Assembly (NCBI GenBank): GCA_036497785.1
Contig: DASXIW010000225.1
Coordinates: 1-28,678 of the forward strand
Source: DASXIW01 sp036497785
Lineage (GTDB): Bacteria > Pseudomonadota > Alphaproteobacteria > Acetobacterales > Acetobacteraceae
Reading direction: 5' to 3'
Length of the DNA stretch: 28,678 nucleotides
Shown: positions 8,389-17,485 of the stretch, piece by piece
Numbering within the stretch: position 1 is the stretch's first letter
Layout of the letters: the number at the start of each line of letters is the position of its first letter
Notes under the pieces: generated by a model
Seen by the model: only the letters and a program-made list of their open reading frames with translations
The model's database searches: none
Told to the model about the DNA's origin: nothing
Made by a program: the position numbers and the translations under genes

Positions 8389-9358
8389 TCCCCCGAGCAG
8401 GCGGGCCGCTTTGCGAATCGGCACCGGGCATGCCGATCACGCGCGCGGTCCGCGCGAGGTCGGCCCGCAGCAGGGGCGCGGCGAAGTCGATGAAGGCCCG
8501 CAGCTTCGCGGTGGCCGAGCGTGCCGGCGGCAGCACGAAATGGACCGGAATGGGCGGCGGCTCGTGGGCGGTCAGCAGCAGGATCAGCCGGCCTGCGGCC
8601 ACATCGGATTCGATCTGGTAGGACAGAACCCGCGTGATGCCGCAATCCTCCAGCGCGGAGTCGATGGCCGGGGCGGCGCCGTTGACCATCAGGCGCGAGC
8701 GTACGGCGATGGGCTGCGATATGCGCCGCCTGCCGCCCGGTTCCGGCGCGAAGCGCCACGGGTCCTCACCGGCCGTCTCGCTCGACATGATACAAGCGTG
8801 GCGCACGAGATCGGCGGGCGTGCGCGGCGTGCCGTGGCGCGCGAGATAGCCGGGCGAGGCGCAGAGCACGCGGCGAACGTCGCCGAGACGGGTTGCCACG
8901 AGGCCGGAATCCGGCAAATGCGCGAGGCGTGTCGCGACGTCGATCCCTTCGTCGACGAGGTTCACAACACGATCCAGCAGCAATAGCCGCGCCTGAACGG
9001 CCGGATTGGCATCGAGAAACCGGTCCAGCACCGGCCGCAACCTAAGCCGGCCGAACAGGACCGGCGCGGTCAGCGTCAGCAGGCCGCGCGGTGCCTCCTG
9101 CTCCGCCGCCGCACCGCGCTCGGCGGCATCGAGATCGGCCAGCACCTGGCGGCAGGTGGCGAGGTAGGTCTCGCCGAAACGGGTGAGGCGCAGGGCGCGC
9201 GTGCTGCGGTGCAGAAGCTGCATGCCGAGCCGGTCCTCCAGCGCCGCGATCGCCCGCGTCACCGATGCGGGCGAGTGGCGCAGGCGCCGCGCCGCCGCCG
9301 CCAGCGACCCGTCATCCACGGCGGCCACGAAGGCCGCCATCGCGTCCAGCCGGTCCAT
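8372..9358 (-). CDS. LysR-family transcriptional regulator
   Basis: A 328-residue LTTR. Residues 1-60 form the winged HTH (MDRLDAMAAFVAAVDDGSL, then AAARRLRHSPASVTRAIAALEDRLGMQLLHRSTR), followed by the linker helix and a periplasmic-binding-protein-like effector domain (about 90-300). It belongs to the large subgroup typified by ARLAHLPDSGLVATRLGDVRRVLCASPGYL. The C-terminal 20 residues are low-complexity. The open frame is 33 codons longer, but the family start is ATG at 9356-9358. It diverges from the PPOX-fold gene, the usual arrangement for an LTTR and its target, and a nested dyad lies in the shared 114-base intergenic region. The effector is unknown. Confidence 0.93.
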   Translation of the reverse strand: MDRLDAMAAFVAAVDDGSLAAAARRLRHSPASVTRAIAALEDRLGMQLLHRSTRALRLTRFGETYLATCRQVLADLDAAERGAAAEQEAPRGLLTLTAPVLFGRLRLRPVLDRFLDANPAVQARLLLLDRVVNLVDEGIDVATRLAHLPDSGLVATRLGDVRRVLCASPGYLARHGTPRTPADLVRHACIMSSETAGEDPWRFAPEPGGRRRISQPIAVRSRLMVNGAAPAIDSALEDCGITRVLSYQIESDVAAGRLILLLTAHEPPPIPVHFVLPPARSATAKLRAFIDFAAPLLRADLARTARVIGMPGADSQSGPPARGIRTAR

Positions 9359-9393
9359 CGTTGCATCGCCCGCAATCAGGCCTTCCAGCCTAT

Positions 9394-9449
9394 GCCTGTT
9401 CTGCCGGTTGCAGCAACGACCGATATATTGCGGGATTTGCCGAACAGGC
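9394..9449. promoter_or_regulatory. Nested inverted repeats between lysR and the PPOX gene
   Basis: An outer dyad (GCCTGTTCTGC at 9394-9404 and GCCGAACAGGC at 9439-9449, ten of eleven pairs) and an inner dyad (GCAA at 9413-9416, TTGC at 9428-9431, spacing 11) share nearly the same centre, 9421-9422. This is roughly midway between the two divergent start codons. It is a reasonable operator candidate for the LysR regulator; direct binding is inference. Confidence 0.4.
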
Positions 9450-9472
9450 CCGCGCAATAGGAGCGTTCACCC

Positions 9473-10180
9473 ATGCAGATCGAATTCCGGCCCCGAACGC
9501 ATGGCGTGGTCGAGATATCCGACCACGCGGTCGGAACGGCCGGCGCGCCCACCAGCGACGTCGCCTTCTCGCCCTCGGTGAAGGCGATGCAGACGGCCCG
9601 TGGCTCGCGGGAGGCCTATGCACGGATGGAGCGGCGCGGCGGCTTTCGCACCGGCGTCACGGCGGAACTGGCCGGCTTCCTGGCCAGCGTGGACACAGCA
9701 TATCTCGCCACGGCGAGTGTCGCGGGCCAGCCCTATGTGCAGCATCGGGGCGGCCCGCCCGGCTTCATCCGGCCGCTTGGCCCGGATCTGCTGGGTTTCG
9801 CCGATTATGCGGGCAACAGACAGTACATCACCACCGGCAACCTGGCCGAGAACGACCGCGCCTTCCTGTTCCTGATGGATTATGCCCATGCCAGGCGGGT
9901 CAAGCTGTGGGGCCATGCGCGCATGACGGGCGACCCCGCGCTGATCGCGCGGTTGATGCCCGAGGGGTACGACGCCCGGCCGGAACAGGCGTTGCTGTTC
10001 ACGGTCACAGCCTGGGACACGAACTGCCCGCAGCATATTCCGCGCAAACTGAACCTGGACGACGTCGCCGCGGTGCTGGGCGCGCGCGATGCCCGCATCA
10101 AGGAACTTGAGGCCGAATTGGCTATGCTAAAACAGCAGGCAGCGGGCGCCCATCACGGATCGTCCGAACGCCCCGATTGA
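9473..10180 (+). CDS. Pyridoxamine 5'-phosphate oxidase-fold flavoprotein
   Basis: A 235-residue protein of the PNPOx-like split-barrel superfamily. The core (about residues 60-170) has AELAGFLASVDTAYLATASVAGQPYVQHRGGPPGFI, then GNRQYITTGNLAENDRAFLFLMDY and RVKLWGHARM, typical of FMN-binding members that act on small molecules or reduce flavins/F420. The C-terminal TAWDTNCPQHIPRK is a hallmark of this subgroup, followed by a short coiled-coil tail (ARIKELEAELAMLKQQ). ATG 9473 has AGGAGCG upstream. Divergent from lysR and probably its target. The frame is the same as that of the following DUF302-type gene, separated by a TGA. Substrate unknown; it is not the vitamin B6 enzyme PdxH itself. Confidence 0.85.
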   Translation: MQIEFRPRTHGVVEISDHAVGTAGAPTSDVAFSPSVKAMQTARGSREAYARMERRGGFRTGVTAELAGFLASVDTAYLATASVAGQPYVQHRGGPPGFIRPLGPDLLGFADYAGNRQYITTGNLAENDRAFLFLMDYAHARRVKLWGHARMTGDPALIARLMPEGYDARPEQALLFTVTAWDTNCPQHIPRKLNLDDVAAVLGARDARIKELEAELAMLKQQAAGAHHGSSERPD

Positions 10181-10291
10181 TCCAACATCGCGTGCGGCCA
10201 GACCTGCGGCGCCTCCCGCGACAGGAGACAAGCGATCAGCCAGGCGGGAATCCCGGACATCGCCGAACATGCCAGCCCATTCGGCTTTCAG

Positions 10292-10633
10292 GTGACGTTG
10301 GCGCGTGTCGCGGCGGCGATCGAGACGGCGGGACTGACCATCTTCGCCCGGATCGACCACGCGGCCGGCGCGCGACAAGCCGGGCTGGAGATGCCACCGA
10401 CGGTCCTGCTGATCTACGGCCACGCCAAAGGCGGAACACCGATCATGCTTGCCGCCCCGCTGACGGCGCTGGACTTGCCGCTGCGCGTGCTGGTGCGGGA
10501 GGGCGAGAACGTGCACGCTCTGGTCGCGTTCCACCCGATCGCGCCCATGCTTCGCGCTGCCGGCGTCCCGGACGCCCTGGCAATCAGGTTGGAGCCCGCG
10601 CAAAGCCTGTTGCTGAAGGCGATCCAGCCATAA
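10292..10633 (+). CDS. DUF302-family protein (start codon unclear)
   Basis: The protein contains a DUF302-type core: TIFARIDHAAGARQAGLEMPPTVLLIYG, then a segment equivalent to the family's GNPKAGTPLM (GHAKGGTPIMLAAP) and LDLPLRVLV. DUF302 proteins are small, of unknown function, and often found with redox or metal genes. The coordinates use the first standard start (GTG 10292), which has no ribosome binding site. Family similarity seems to begin some 10 residues earlier (SPFGFQVTLARV). AGGAG at 10223-10227 is ideally placed for an ATC codon at 10235, and no ATG, GTG or TTG exists in frame between them. The gene is probably co-transcribed with the PPOX gene 54-111 bases upstream. It may use a rare start, or have lost its ATG. 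Confidence 0.7.
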   Translation: MTLARVAAAIETAGLTIFARIDHAAGARQAGLEMPPTVLLIYGHAKGGTPIMLAAPLTALDLPLRVLVREGENVHALVAFHPIAPMLRAAGVPDALAIRLEPAQSLLLKAIQP

Positions 10634-10644
10634 GCGACATGCAC

Positions 10645-10668
10645 GCCCGCGCCGTCGCCGGCGCGGGC
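10645..10668. terminator. Hairpin between convergent DUF302 gene and trxA
   Basis: A perfect ten-pair stem GCCCGCGCCG / CGGCGCGGGC around TCGC, between stop codons at 10633 and 10676. No T run flanks it on either strand, so termination efficiency is uncertain; it probably serves both genes. Confidence 0.55.
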
Positions 10669-10675
10669 CATCAGG

Positions 10676-11002
10676 TCAAATCGCGGAGGCGATCCAGTTC
10701 TTCAGCGCGCTCTTCGGAGCCGCGCCAACCTGGGTGGCGACCGGCTTGCCGTCCTTGAACATGATCAGCGTGGGAATACCGCGCACGGCGTAGGTGTTCG
10801 GGGTCACCGGGTTATCGTCGATATTCACCTTCGCGATGGTCAGCTTGCCCGCATATTCCGCGCCGATCTCTTCCAAGGCCGGGGCGATCGCCTTGCACGG
10901 GCCGCACCATTCCGCCCAGAAATCCACCAGGACGGTGCCCTTGGCCTGCAACACATCCGTGGCGAAGCTGTCGTCGGTGACCGGCTTCGTGTTCGCGCTC
11001 AT
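10676..11002 (-). CDS. trxA: Thioredoxin
   Basis: A 108-residue cytoplasmic thioredoxin with the active site WCGPC at residues 32-36, the buried Asp in VDFW (26-29), and the cis-proline segment RGIPTLIMFKDG. It reduces protein disulfides, receiving electrons from thioredoxin reductase. The open frame is 30 codons longer, but the family start is ATG at 11000-11002, with AAAGGA upstream. It lies 61 bases downstream of addA. trxA at the end of the tsaE-murU-addBA cluster is the common alphaproteobacterial order. Full length, no anomalies. Confidence 0.98.
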   Translation of the reverse strand: MSANTKPVTDDSFATDVLQAKGTVLVDFWAEWCGPCKAIAPALEEIGAEYAGKLTIAKVNIDDNPVTPNTYAVRGIPTLIMFKDGKPVATQVGAAPKSALKNWIASAI

Positions 11003-11063
11003 GGAATGGAATCCTTTCAATCGACTTGCTTGAAGTGGCAGATGGGCCGGGGGTGGCGGCCGG

Positions 11064-14000
11064 TCAAGCCGCGGCCGATGCACCGGGAGCATGCCGGTCC
11101 AGCAAGGATTCGGGAAGCGTCATCACGCGCACCCCTTCCGTCCACACAAGAACGCATGTCACCGCCCGGCCGGGGAAGATCGCCTGCAACACCGCGCGAT
11201 AGGCCGCCATCTGGCGCAGATACAGCATCGGCACCTCGGCCGGCGTGGCTGGCGGCCTGCGGTTGGTCTTGTAGTCGGCCACCAGAACACGGTCCGACAG
11301 CACCGCCAGCCGGTCCACCAGCCCGCCCACCACGCCGCCGGCGATAACTCCGGTCAGCGGCACCTCGGCCCGGCCCTCCGGACCGAAAAGCGGCGCCAGA
11401 TCGGGATGATCGAGCACGGCCAGGATGCTGGCCAGCAGCCCGGCAACTGCACCGGCCGGCACGCCAGTTCCGGGGCGCGCAAGGAAAGTGCGGGCCGTTT
11501 CGGCCCTGGCGCCGGGCGGCAGGGCTGGAAGATGCTGCAACAGCGTGTGCACCATCTGCCCTCGGCGAAAGCGCAGCCCCGCCGCATCGCGCTCGGCCAA
11601 CGGGGAATCGGCCCGCGGCACCGCGCCGAGCGCCGCATTCTCCGGCCGGCTCGGCGCCAGAGGCGCCGGCAGATGCGGCTCGTCGTCGGGCGGCGTCCCC
11701 CGCCAGTCAGGCGCCATGCCGGCCCAATCCGGCAGGGAAGCGGCGACCATGGCCCCTTCGACGGTGCGCGGCATGTCCGGTTCGACGGTCTGCGGCGTCG
11801 CATGGTGCAGCATGTCGCCCTCCCAAGGCATGGCGATCGCGTCGAACGGCAGGGTTTCGGCGGAAAGGCGCGAAAAACCCTGGCGGACCAGCTCGTACCA
11901 GCACGCCTCCGGCACGCCGCGCCCGGTCTGCCAGCCGCACACCACCAGCCGGTCCTCGGCGCGGGTCAGCGCCACGTACAGCAAGCGGTTATGCTCCTCC
12001 GCGCGCCGGGTCAGCGCCGCCTCGCGCAGCGCCTCCACGGCCGCGCAGCGCAGTTCCTTGCGCGGCGACCACACCGGAATCTCCAGCCCGGTCTCGGCAT
12101 CCTCCGCCCACATAAGCGGCCCGTCATCCGGCGGCAGCGCCGTGGTGTCGGGCAGGATCACCAATGGCGCCTGCAACCCCTTGGCGCCATGCACCGTCAT
12201 GATCCGCACCGAGGCGCCCGCGCCCTCGGCCTCGCGCTTCACCTCAGCGCCGGACTGGCGCAGCCAATGCACGAAGCCCTGCAGGGCCGGCGGATGGGTG
12301 CGCACATAGGTCAATGCCGCGTTGAGCAGCTCGTCCACCGGCTCGGCCGCTTCCGGCCCCAGCCGCGCGAACAGCCGCGCCCGGCCGCCCAACGGCCCCA
12401 GCGCTTCGGCCAGCAGCGCGTGCGGGCTGGCGTAGTCCGCCCGGGCCAGCAGGGCGGCGATGAAATCATGCGCCGCCTGCCAATCCACTCGTTCCGGGGC
12501 GCGCCGGCGCAGTGCCTCCCACAGCGAGCCCTGGCGGGTCGCCGCCAGCGCCATCAGGCTGTCATCGGCGAGGCCGCCCAGCGGGCTGGTGAGCACGCAG
12601 GCAAGTTGCAAATCGTCCTCGGGCAGCAGCAGCGTGTCGCATAATGCGAGGAGATCCGCGACGGCCGGCTGATCGGTCAGCACCAGCCGGTCCAGTCCGG
12701 CGACCGGCACGCCGGAGGATTTCAGCGCACGCACCAGCGCCCTGGCGAACTCGTTCCGCCGCCGCACCAGCACCAGCACGTCGCCAGGTTGCAATTTGCG
12801 ACCCTTGCTCGGCAGATCCTCGGCGCCGCAGTGCGCGGCGATCCATTCGGCCAGGGACGCGGCCAGGCGTTGCGGCGCACCCATCGAATTCTGGTTGGTC
12901 TCGGGCACCGTCCAGGGTTCGGGCGGGTCCTGCACCGGCAAGGGCGTCAGCGGCCACAGCTCCACCTGCCCGGCATGGCCGGCGCGGTCGGCGATATGCT
13001 GCAATCGGCCGGGTTCGGTGACGCCGGACGTGGCCACGCCGCCGGCGAACACCGCATCGACCAAAGCGAGCACAGGCGTGGTGGAGCGGAACGACACGTC
13101 CAGTTCCACATCACGCCAGCCCTCCCCCGCGTTGCCGACACGGCGGGAGAGGATGTCGCGCCACCGTTCGAACTCGGCGGGATCGGCGCCCTGGAAGGAG
13201 TAGATCGACTGCTTGCGGTCGCCCACGGCGAACACGGTGCGCCGGTCCGCGCCGGCGCCCGCACCCGCGAAGAATTCCTGGGTCAGCGCCCCGGCGATGC
13301 GCCATTGCGCGGGGGCGGTGTCCTGCACCTCGTCCAGCAGCAGATGGTCCAGCCCGCCATCCAGCTTGTACAGCACCCAGGCCGCGCCGGGATCCACAAG
13401 CAGGCTGCTGGTGCGGCCGATCAGGTCGTCGTAATCCAGCAGCCCGGCGCGGTCCTTGCGCTGCGCATAGGCCTGCGCCACCGGCGCGGCCAGAGTCACC
13501 AGCGCCGCCGACACCGCGGCCACGCGCAAGGCACGGCGATCATCCTCGACACGCTGCACGCGACGCTGTTCGGCGGCGAAGGCGTCGGCGAGTTCCGGGC
13601 GGGATTTGGCGATGGTCGGGTTGAGCAGCGCGCCCGGGCCGCGCGGGCTGCCATCGGCGAGCAGGAATTCCTCACGCCAGGCGACCCAGTTCTCGGCACG
13701 CTCATCGCCGTGCAGCGACAGCCAGCCAAGCAGGCGCTCGGCCTTTTCGCGGATCTTGGGCGAGCCTTTCTCGAACGCCACCAGCGCGGCTTCGCGCGTT
13801 GCGGCTTCGCCGCGCCAGCTCACCGCGCCGGCGATCACCTCCGCATCGGTGCCGCTCGCCCCCAGCACCCGGCGCTGGGCGGCTTCCAGCGCGTCCTCGC
13901 CCAGGGCGACGGCAGCGTTGAGACGGTCCCGGTCGATTTGCAGCGTGGCCACCAGCGCGCCGAAATGCTCGGCCGAGGCGAGGCCGGCCAGTTGCTCCAG

Positions 14001-14555
14001 CGCGGCGCGGCGGCGTGGCGTATGCGCCTCGGCCAGCATGTCCTCGCGCGCATCGCGCAACGCCACGGCGGCGTCGATCTCCTCGGCCAGCGCGAAATGC
14101 GGCGACAGCCGGGCTTCCAGGGGGAAGCGCCGCAACAGGGATTGGCAGAAGGCATGGATGGTGCCGATGCGCATGCCGCCCGGCAAATCCAGCACCCGGG
14201 CGAACAGGGCGCGGGCCGCGTCGCGCAGCGCGTCGCTCGGCGTCATCTGCAACTGGGCCAGACGCGCATCGAGCGTGGCATCCGGCAGCGTGACCCATTC
14301 GCCCAGAGTGCGTTGCAGCCGCAGCGCCATTTCGGCGGCGGCGGCCTTGGTGAAAGTCAGGCACTGGATGCGCGCGGGATCGGCACCCGAGAGCATGAGA
14401 CGCAGCAGCCGGTCGGTCAGCAGTTTGGTCTTGCCCGAGCCTGCGGAGGCCGCGACGAAGGCGGAGACGGCGGGATCGGAGGCGGCGAGCTGCTCGCGCT
14501 GCGCCCGCTGGCGGGCGACGGTGTTCGGCGCGAGCCGGTCGGCGACGGCGCTCAC
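11064..14555 (-). CDS. addA: AddA, double-strand break repair helicase-nuclease subunit
   Basis: A 1163-residue UvrD/Rep-type superfamily 1 helicase with a C-terminal RecB-like nuclease, the normal AddA architecture. Walker A AASAGSGKT (residues 35-43), TFTKAAAAEMALRL (motif Ia), LLLDEVQDTAPAQW (Walker B), VGDRKQSIYSFQGADP (motif III), TVHGAKGLQAPLVILPD (motif V) and LLYVALTRAEDRLVVCG (motif VI) are visible. The nuclease motif ADYKTNRRPP lies near residue 1110. With AddB it resects double-strand breaks for RecA loading. It starts with GTG at 14553-14555, overlapping the addB stop as GTGA, so translation is coupled. Confidence 0.98.
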   Translation of the reverse strand: MSAVADRLAPNTVARQRAQREQLAASDPAVSAFVAASAGSGKTKLLTDRLLRLMLSGADPARIQCLTFTKAAAAEMALRLQRTLGEWVTLPDATLDARLAQLQMTPSDALRDAARALFARVLDLPGGMRIGTIHAFCQSLLRRFPLEARLSPHFALAEEIDAAVALRDAREDMLAEAHTPRRRAALEQLAGLASAEHFGALVATLQIDRDRLNAAVALGEDALEAAQRRVLGASGTDAEVIAGAVSWRGEAATREAALVAFEKGSPKIREKAERLLGWLSLHGDERAENWVAWREEFLLADGSPRGPGALLNPTIAKSRPELADAFAAEQRRVQRVEDDRRALRVAAVSAALVTLAAPVAQAYAQRKDRAGLLDYDDLIGRTSSLLVDPGAAWVLYKLDGGLDHLLLDEVQDTAPAQWRIAGALTQEFFAGAGAGADRRTVFAVGDRKQSIYSFQGADPAEFERWRDILSRRVGNAGEGWRDVELDVSFRSTTPVLALVDAVFAGGVATSGVTEPGRLQHIADRAGHAGQVELWPLTPLPVQDPPEPWTVPETNQNSMGAPQRLAASLAEWIAAHCGAEDLPSKGRKLQPGDVLVLVRRRNEFARALVRALKSSGVPVAGLDRLVLTDQPAVADLLALCDTLLLPEDDLQLACVLTSPLGGLADDSLMALAATRQGSLWEALRRRAPERVDWQAAHDFIAALLARADYASPHALLAEALGPLGGRARLFARLGPEAAEPVDELLNAALTYVRTHPPALQGFVHWLRQSGAEVKREAEGAGASVRIMTVHGAKGLQAPLVILPDTTALPPDDGPLMWAEDAETGLEIPVWSPRKELRCAAVEALREAALTRRAEEHNRLLYVALTRAEDRLVVCGWQTGRGVPEACWYELVRQGFSRLSAETLPFDAIAMPWEGDMLHHATPQTVEPDMPRTVEGAMVAASLPDWAGMAPDWRGTPPDDEPHLPAPLAPSRPENAALGAVPRADSPLAERDAAGLRFRRGQMVHTLLQHLPALPPGARAETARTFLARPGTGVPAGAVAGLLASILAVLDHPDLAPLFGPEGRAEVPLTGVIAGGVVGGLVDRLAVLSDRVLVADYKTNRRPPATPAEVPMLYLRQMAAYRAVLQAIFPGRAVTCVLVWTEGVRVMTLPESLLDRHAPGASAAA

Positions 14556-17485
14556 GACTCATCCCCCGACAAATCCCACTCCGCCACGCGCGCCAGTTGG
14601 CCGTAATCGGAGAAGCGCGGCGCGCGGCCGGGATGCGGCTGGGACAAATATGCGCGGGCGGGATCGTCGAAGGCGGCGATCAGCGCACGCAGCTTGCTGT
14701 CCGCCACCGCCACCGCCTCGGCGATGGCATCGGCGTCGCCCTTGAACAGCATCCGCGTCTCGCCGGGCTGGTAGCCCCCGGTCAGATGCCAATAGGTCAG
14801 CTCGGCCGCCCCGCCGCAAAGCGCCGGGCCGAACGCGCCGGCGGCGGCCATGGCGGCTTCCAGCGGCAATTGCGGCGCGAAGCCGGCCTGGACCTGCGCG
14901 TTACTGGGTGGGGTGCCGGTTTTATAGTCCAGGATCGCCAGCGTTCCGTCCGGCCGCCGCTCGATGCGATCGGCGCGGCCGCGCAGCGTGAAGCCGCCGG
15001 GCACGTCCAGCGTCCATTCGCCATCCTGTTCGGTGGCGATGGCGCTGGGGGCGATATTGGCGCGGCGGTCTCTCTCTTGCTCGCACACCCAATCGACGAT
15101 GCGGTGCAGGCGCGGCGTCCACCATTCCAGCAGAGCGGGACGCAGATCCGCCTCCCTCAGCGCCGTGTCCATCTTCTCGCGCAGGCGCGCCGGCGCGCCG
15201 GGCGGCCAACGATGGCCGTGCTCGGCGAGGAACAATTCCAGGCCGCGATGGACCAGCGAGCCGTAATCCGCCGCATCCGTCGCTTCCTCCAGCGGGCGGA
15301 GCTTGTTCAGCTTCAGCACGTAGCGGGCATAGATGGCGTAAGGATCTTCCAGCCAGGTCTGCACATCCGTCACCCGCAGCCGGCGCGGGCGCAGCGCCAA
15401 AGCCGGGCGCGGCTGCGGGGCGGTCACAGCGCGCGGCCGGCCGGCGGGCTGGTCGAGCCGGCGCGCCCACTCGGCGGCATCATGGCGCTGCAGAGACTGG
15501 CGCTGCCCGGCCAGGAAGGCATCGATACGCGCCAGCCAGCGTGCCGGCACGGACGGCGCGGAATCGCGGCGGCGCGGACAGGACAGCACGGCGACCGGCG
15601 CGGCGCAGGCCGCCATGACGAAATCATGCGCTGCCTGACCGACCCGTTCCTCGGGGCTCGGCAGACCGGCGCGGGCGCGCATCGGGCGGCTCATCCATGG
15701 GCCGGGATCGGTGGCGGGCGGCCATACCGTCTCCGCCAGCCCGCCCAGCACGATGGTCTCCACCGATTGCAGCCGCGCCTCCAGCAGACCCCAGATGAAG
15801 ACGCGGGGATGTTCCGCCGCCGCGTTTCGCCCGCGCAAGGCGCGGCGGGTGCGGACCATCTCGCCGGCCAGCATCGCATCCAGCAGGCCGGGCAGCGCCG
15901 ATGGCGGCTGGTCCGGCAAATAGGCGAGCGCGGTGCGCGCCGTGGTCAACAGGCTGGCCAGCGCCTCGCCCTCCTCGGCCGCCCATAGCCGGGCGGGGCC
16001 GGAGGATTCGTCCGTGGCCGCCAGGGCTTCGGCCGCCTCGATCAGCGCGTCCAGCACAGCCTGGGGCGCCACCGACACGCCGGCGGCGACGCGCAGCAGC
16101 GGTTCCAGGCAGACCTCCAGCCGCGCCAGCAAATCCTGTGGCAGGGATTTCGCGTCTCCCAAGGCACGGCGCAGGCCGGTCAGCCCGGGTGCGGGGCGCG
16201 GCCCGCGTAGGCAGGCGCGTTCGAGCGCGCGGGCGGCGGCGCGGCATTGCGCGGGGGCCATGCCGGCGGCGGCCAGCGGATGCTTCAGCAAGGACAGCAG
16301 CGGCACCGGCGCGAGGCCGTCGGCCATCGCCCGCGCCAGCAGGCGCAGGAACAGGGCGGGCGGGGTTTCGGCCAGCGCCTCGCCCGCGCTATCGTCCGCC
16401 ACCACGCCCCAGCGCAGCAATTCGGCGGCGACGCGCCCGGCCAGAACCCGATCGGGCGTGACCAGGGCCCCACGCGCGCCCGGACGGGCCAGCGCGTCGC
16501 GCAGGATCAGCGCGATCGCCGCGGCTTCCTCCTGCTGGTCAGCCGCTTCCAGGCGGAACAGATTGGCCGTCTCCACCGCGACAGGGTTGCGCCACGACTT
16601 CAAGGCGGCGGCGGGCAGCATTGCCTGCGACAGGGTGCGCACCCGACCGGCCGGGACAGGGCTCTCGCCATCCCAGGGCGCCACATCGTCCCGGGTGGCA
16701 CCCAGGCCCTTCAGTAATTCGCGCAGGCCGGCTTGCGGATGGGCCGTGTCGAGCGCGTCCCAGGTCTCATTGGGAAGATCGCGATCCAGCCCCGGCAGCA
16801 CCACCATGCCGCCATCGAGCCGCGCCACCACGCGCAGCAGGCGGGCGACGGCCTTGATGCCGCCGGTGGTCCCAGCCACCCAGACCGGTTCGCCCGGCGC
16901 CTGGCTCTCCCAGGCCTCGGCCTGGGCGCGCAGCAGGCGGATCTGCCGTGTGGCGGGGTTCATCAAACCTTGTTCGTCCAGCCAGGCCGGCCAGGCGCGG
17001 GTGACGATGTCGAGGAAGCGCAGCGTCACGTCCCAATGCTGGGCGTGTTCCACATCGGCGGCATCGCGCAGGGCGGCGGGCAGATCCAGCTCGGCGCACT
17101 CGGCCTCGTCCATCAGCACCGCCAGCTCGCGCGCCAGCATCCAGGCGCGGTCGGCGGTGCGCACGCCGCCCTGCGCCTCCGGTAGCGCCAGGATGAGCCG
17201 CGACAGCACGGCAAGGCGATGCGCCGGTTCGACCGCAGGCGGAAGATCAAGTGCGCCAGCCAAGGTCAGCGGCGCCTCGTCCAGCGCGCCGATGGCCGCG
17301 ATGCGCGGCAGCAGCAGCGGCTGGCCGCCGGAGACGCGCAGGAAGGCGTCCGCCAGGGAGCGGGCCGCGCGGCGCGTCGGCAGCAGGATCAGGCCCTGCG
17401 ACAGCCCGCCGCCGAACCGCGCCAGCCAGCGCGCCGCCACCGTGTCGAGGAACGGCACATGCGCAGGGATCGCGGCGAGGTTCAC
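14552..17485 (-). CDS. addB: AddB, double-strand break repair nuclease subunit
   Basis: A 977-residue alphaproteobacterial AddB. The N-terminal half is a helicase-like fold with ILLPTRRAARSL in place of a Walker A GKT, consistent with loss of motor function in this clade. The C-terminal half contains RecB-type nuclease residues: LRGRADRIERRPDG, then LAILDYKTGTPPS (about residues 850-860) and the QLPLEAAMA helix. AddB partners AddA and scans for Chi-like sequences. An upstream in-frame codon would add 26 residues, but GTG at 17483-17485 (peptide VNLAAIPAHVP) has GGAGG upstream and overlaps the murU stop as GTGA, so it is preferred. Confidence 0.97.
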   Translation of the reverse strand: MNLAAIPAHVPFLDTVAARWLARFGGGLSQGLILLPTRRAARSLADAFLRVSGGQPLLLPRIAAIGALDEAPLTLAGALDLPPAVEPAHRLAVLSRLILALPEAQGGVRTADRAWMLARELAVLMDEAECAELDLPAALRDAADVEHAQHWDVTLRFLDIVTRAWPAWLDEQGLMNPATRQIRLLRAQAEAWESQAPGEPVWVAGTTGGIKAVARLLRVVARLDGGMVVLPGLDRDLPNETWDALDTAHPQAGLRELLKGLGATRDDVAPWDGESPVPAGRVRTLSQAMLPAAALKSWRNPVAVETANLFRLEAADQQEEAAAIALILRDALARPGARGALVTPDRVLAGRVAAELLRWGVVADDSAGEALAETPPALFLRLLARAMADGLAPVPLLSLLKHPLAAAGMAPAQCRAAARALERACLRGPRPAPGLTGLRRALGDAKSLPQDLLARLEVCLEPLLRVAAGVSVAPQAVLDALIEAAEALAATDESSGPARLWAAEEGEALASLLTTARTALAYLPDQPPSALPGLLDAMLAGEMVRTRRALRGRNAAAEHPRVFIWGLLEARLQSVETIVLGGLAETVWPPATDPGPWMSRPMRARAGLPSPEERVGQAAHDFVMAACAAPVAVLSCPRRRDSAPSVPARWLARIDAFLAGQRQSLQRHDAAEWARRLDQPAGRPRAVTAPQPRPALALRPRRLRVTDVQTWLEDPYAIYARYVLKLNKLRPLEEATDAADYGSLVHRGLELFLAEHGHRWPPGAPARLREKMDTALREADLRPALLEWWTPRLHRIVDWVCEQERDRRANIAPSAIATEQDGEWTLDVPGGFTLRGRADRIERRPDGTLAILDYKTGTPPSNAQVQAGFAPQLPLEAAMAAAGAFGPALCGGAAELTYWHLTGGYQPGETRMLFKGDADAIAEAVAVADSKLRALIAAFDDPARAYLSQPHPGRAPRFSDYGQLARVAEWDLSGDES

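Noticed and set aside
6616..8424. A 602-codon minus-strand open frame opposite formate-THF ligase
   Set aside because: High-GC antisense shadow of fhs; repetitive Gly/Ala/His/Arg content, no domain and no ribosome binding site.
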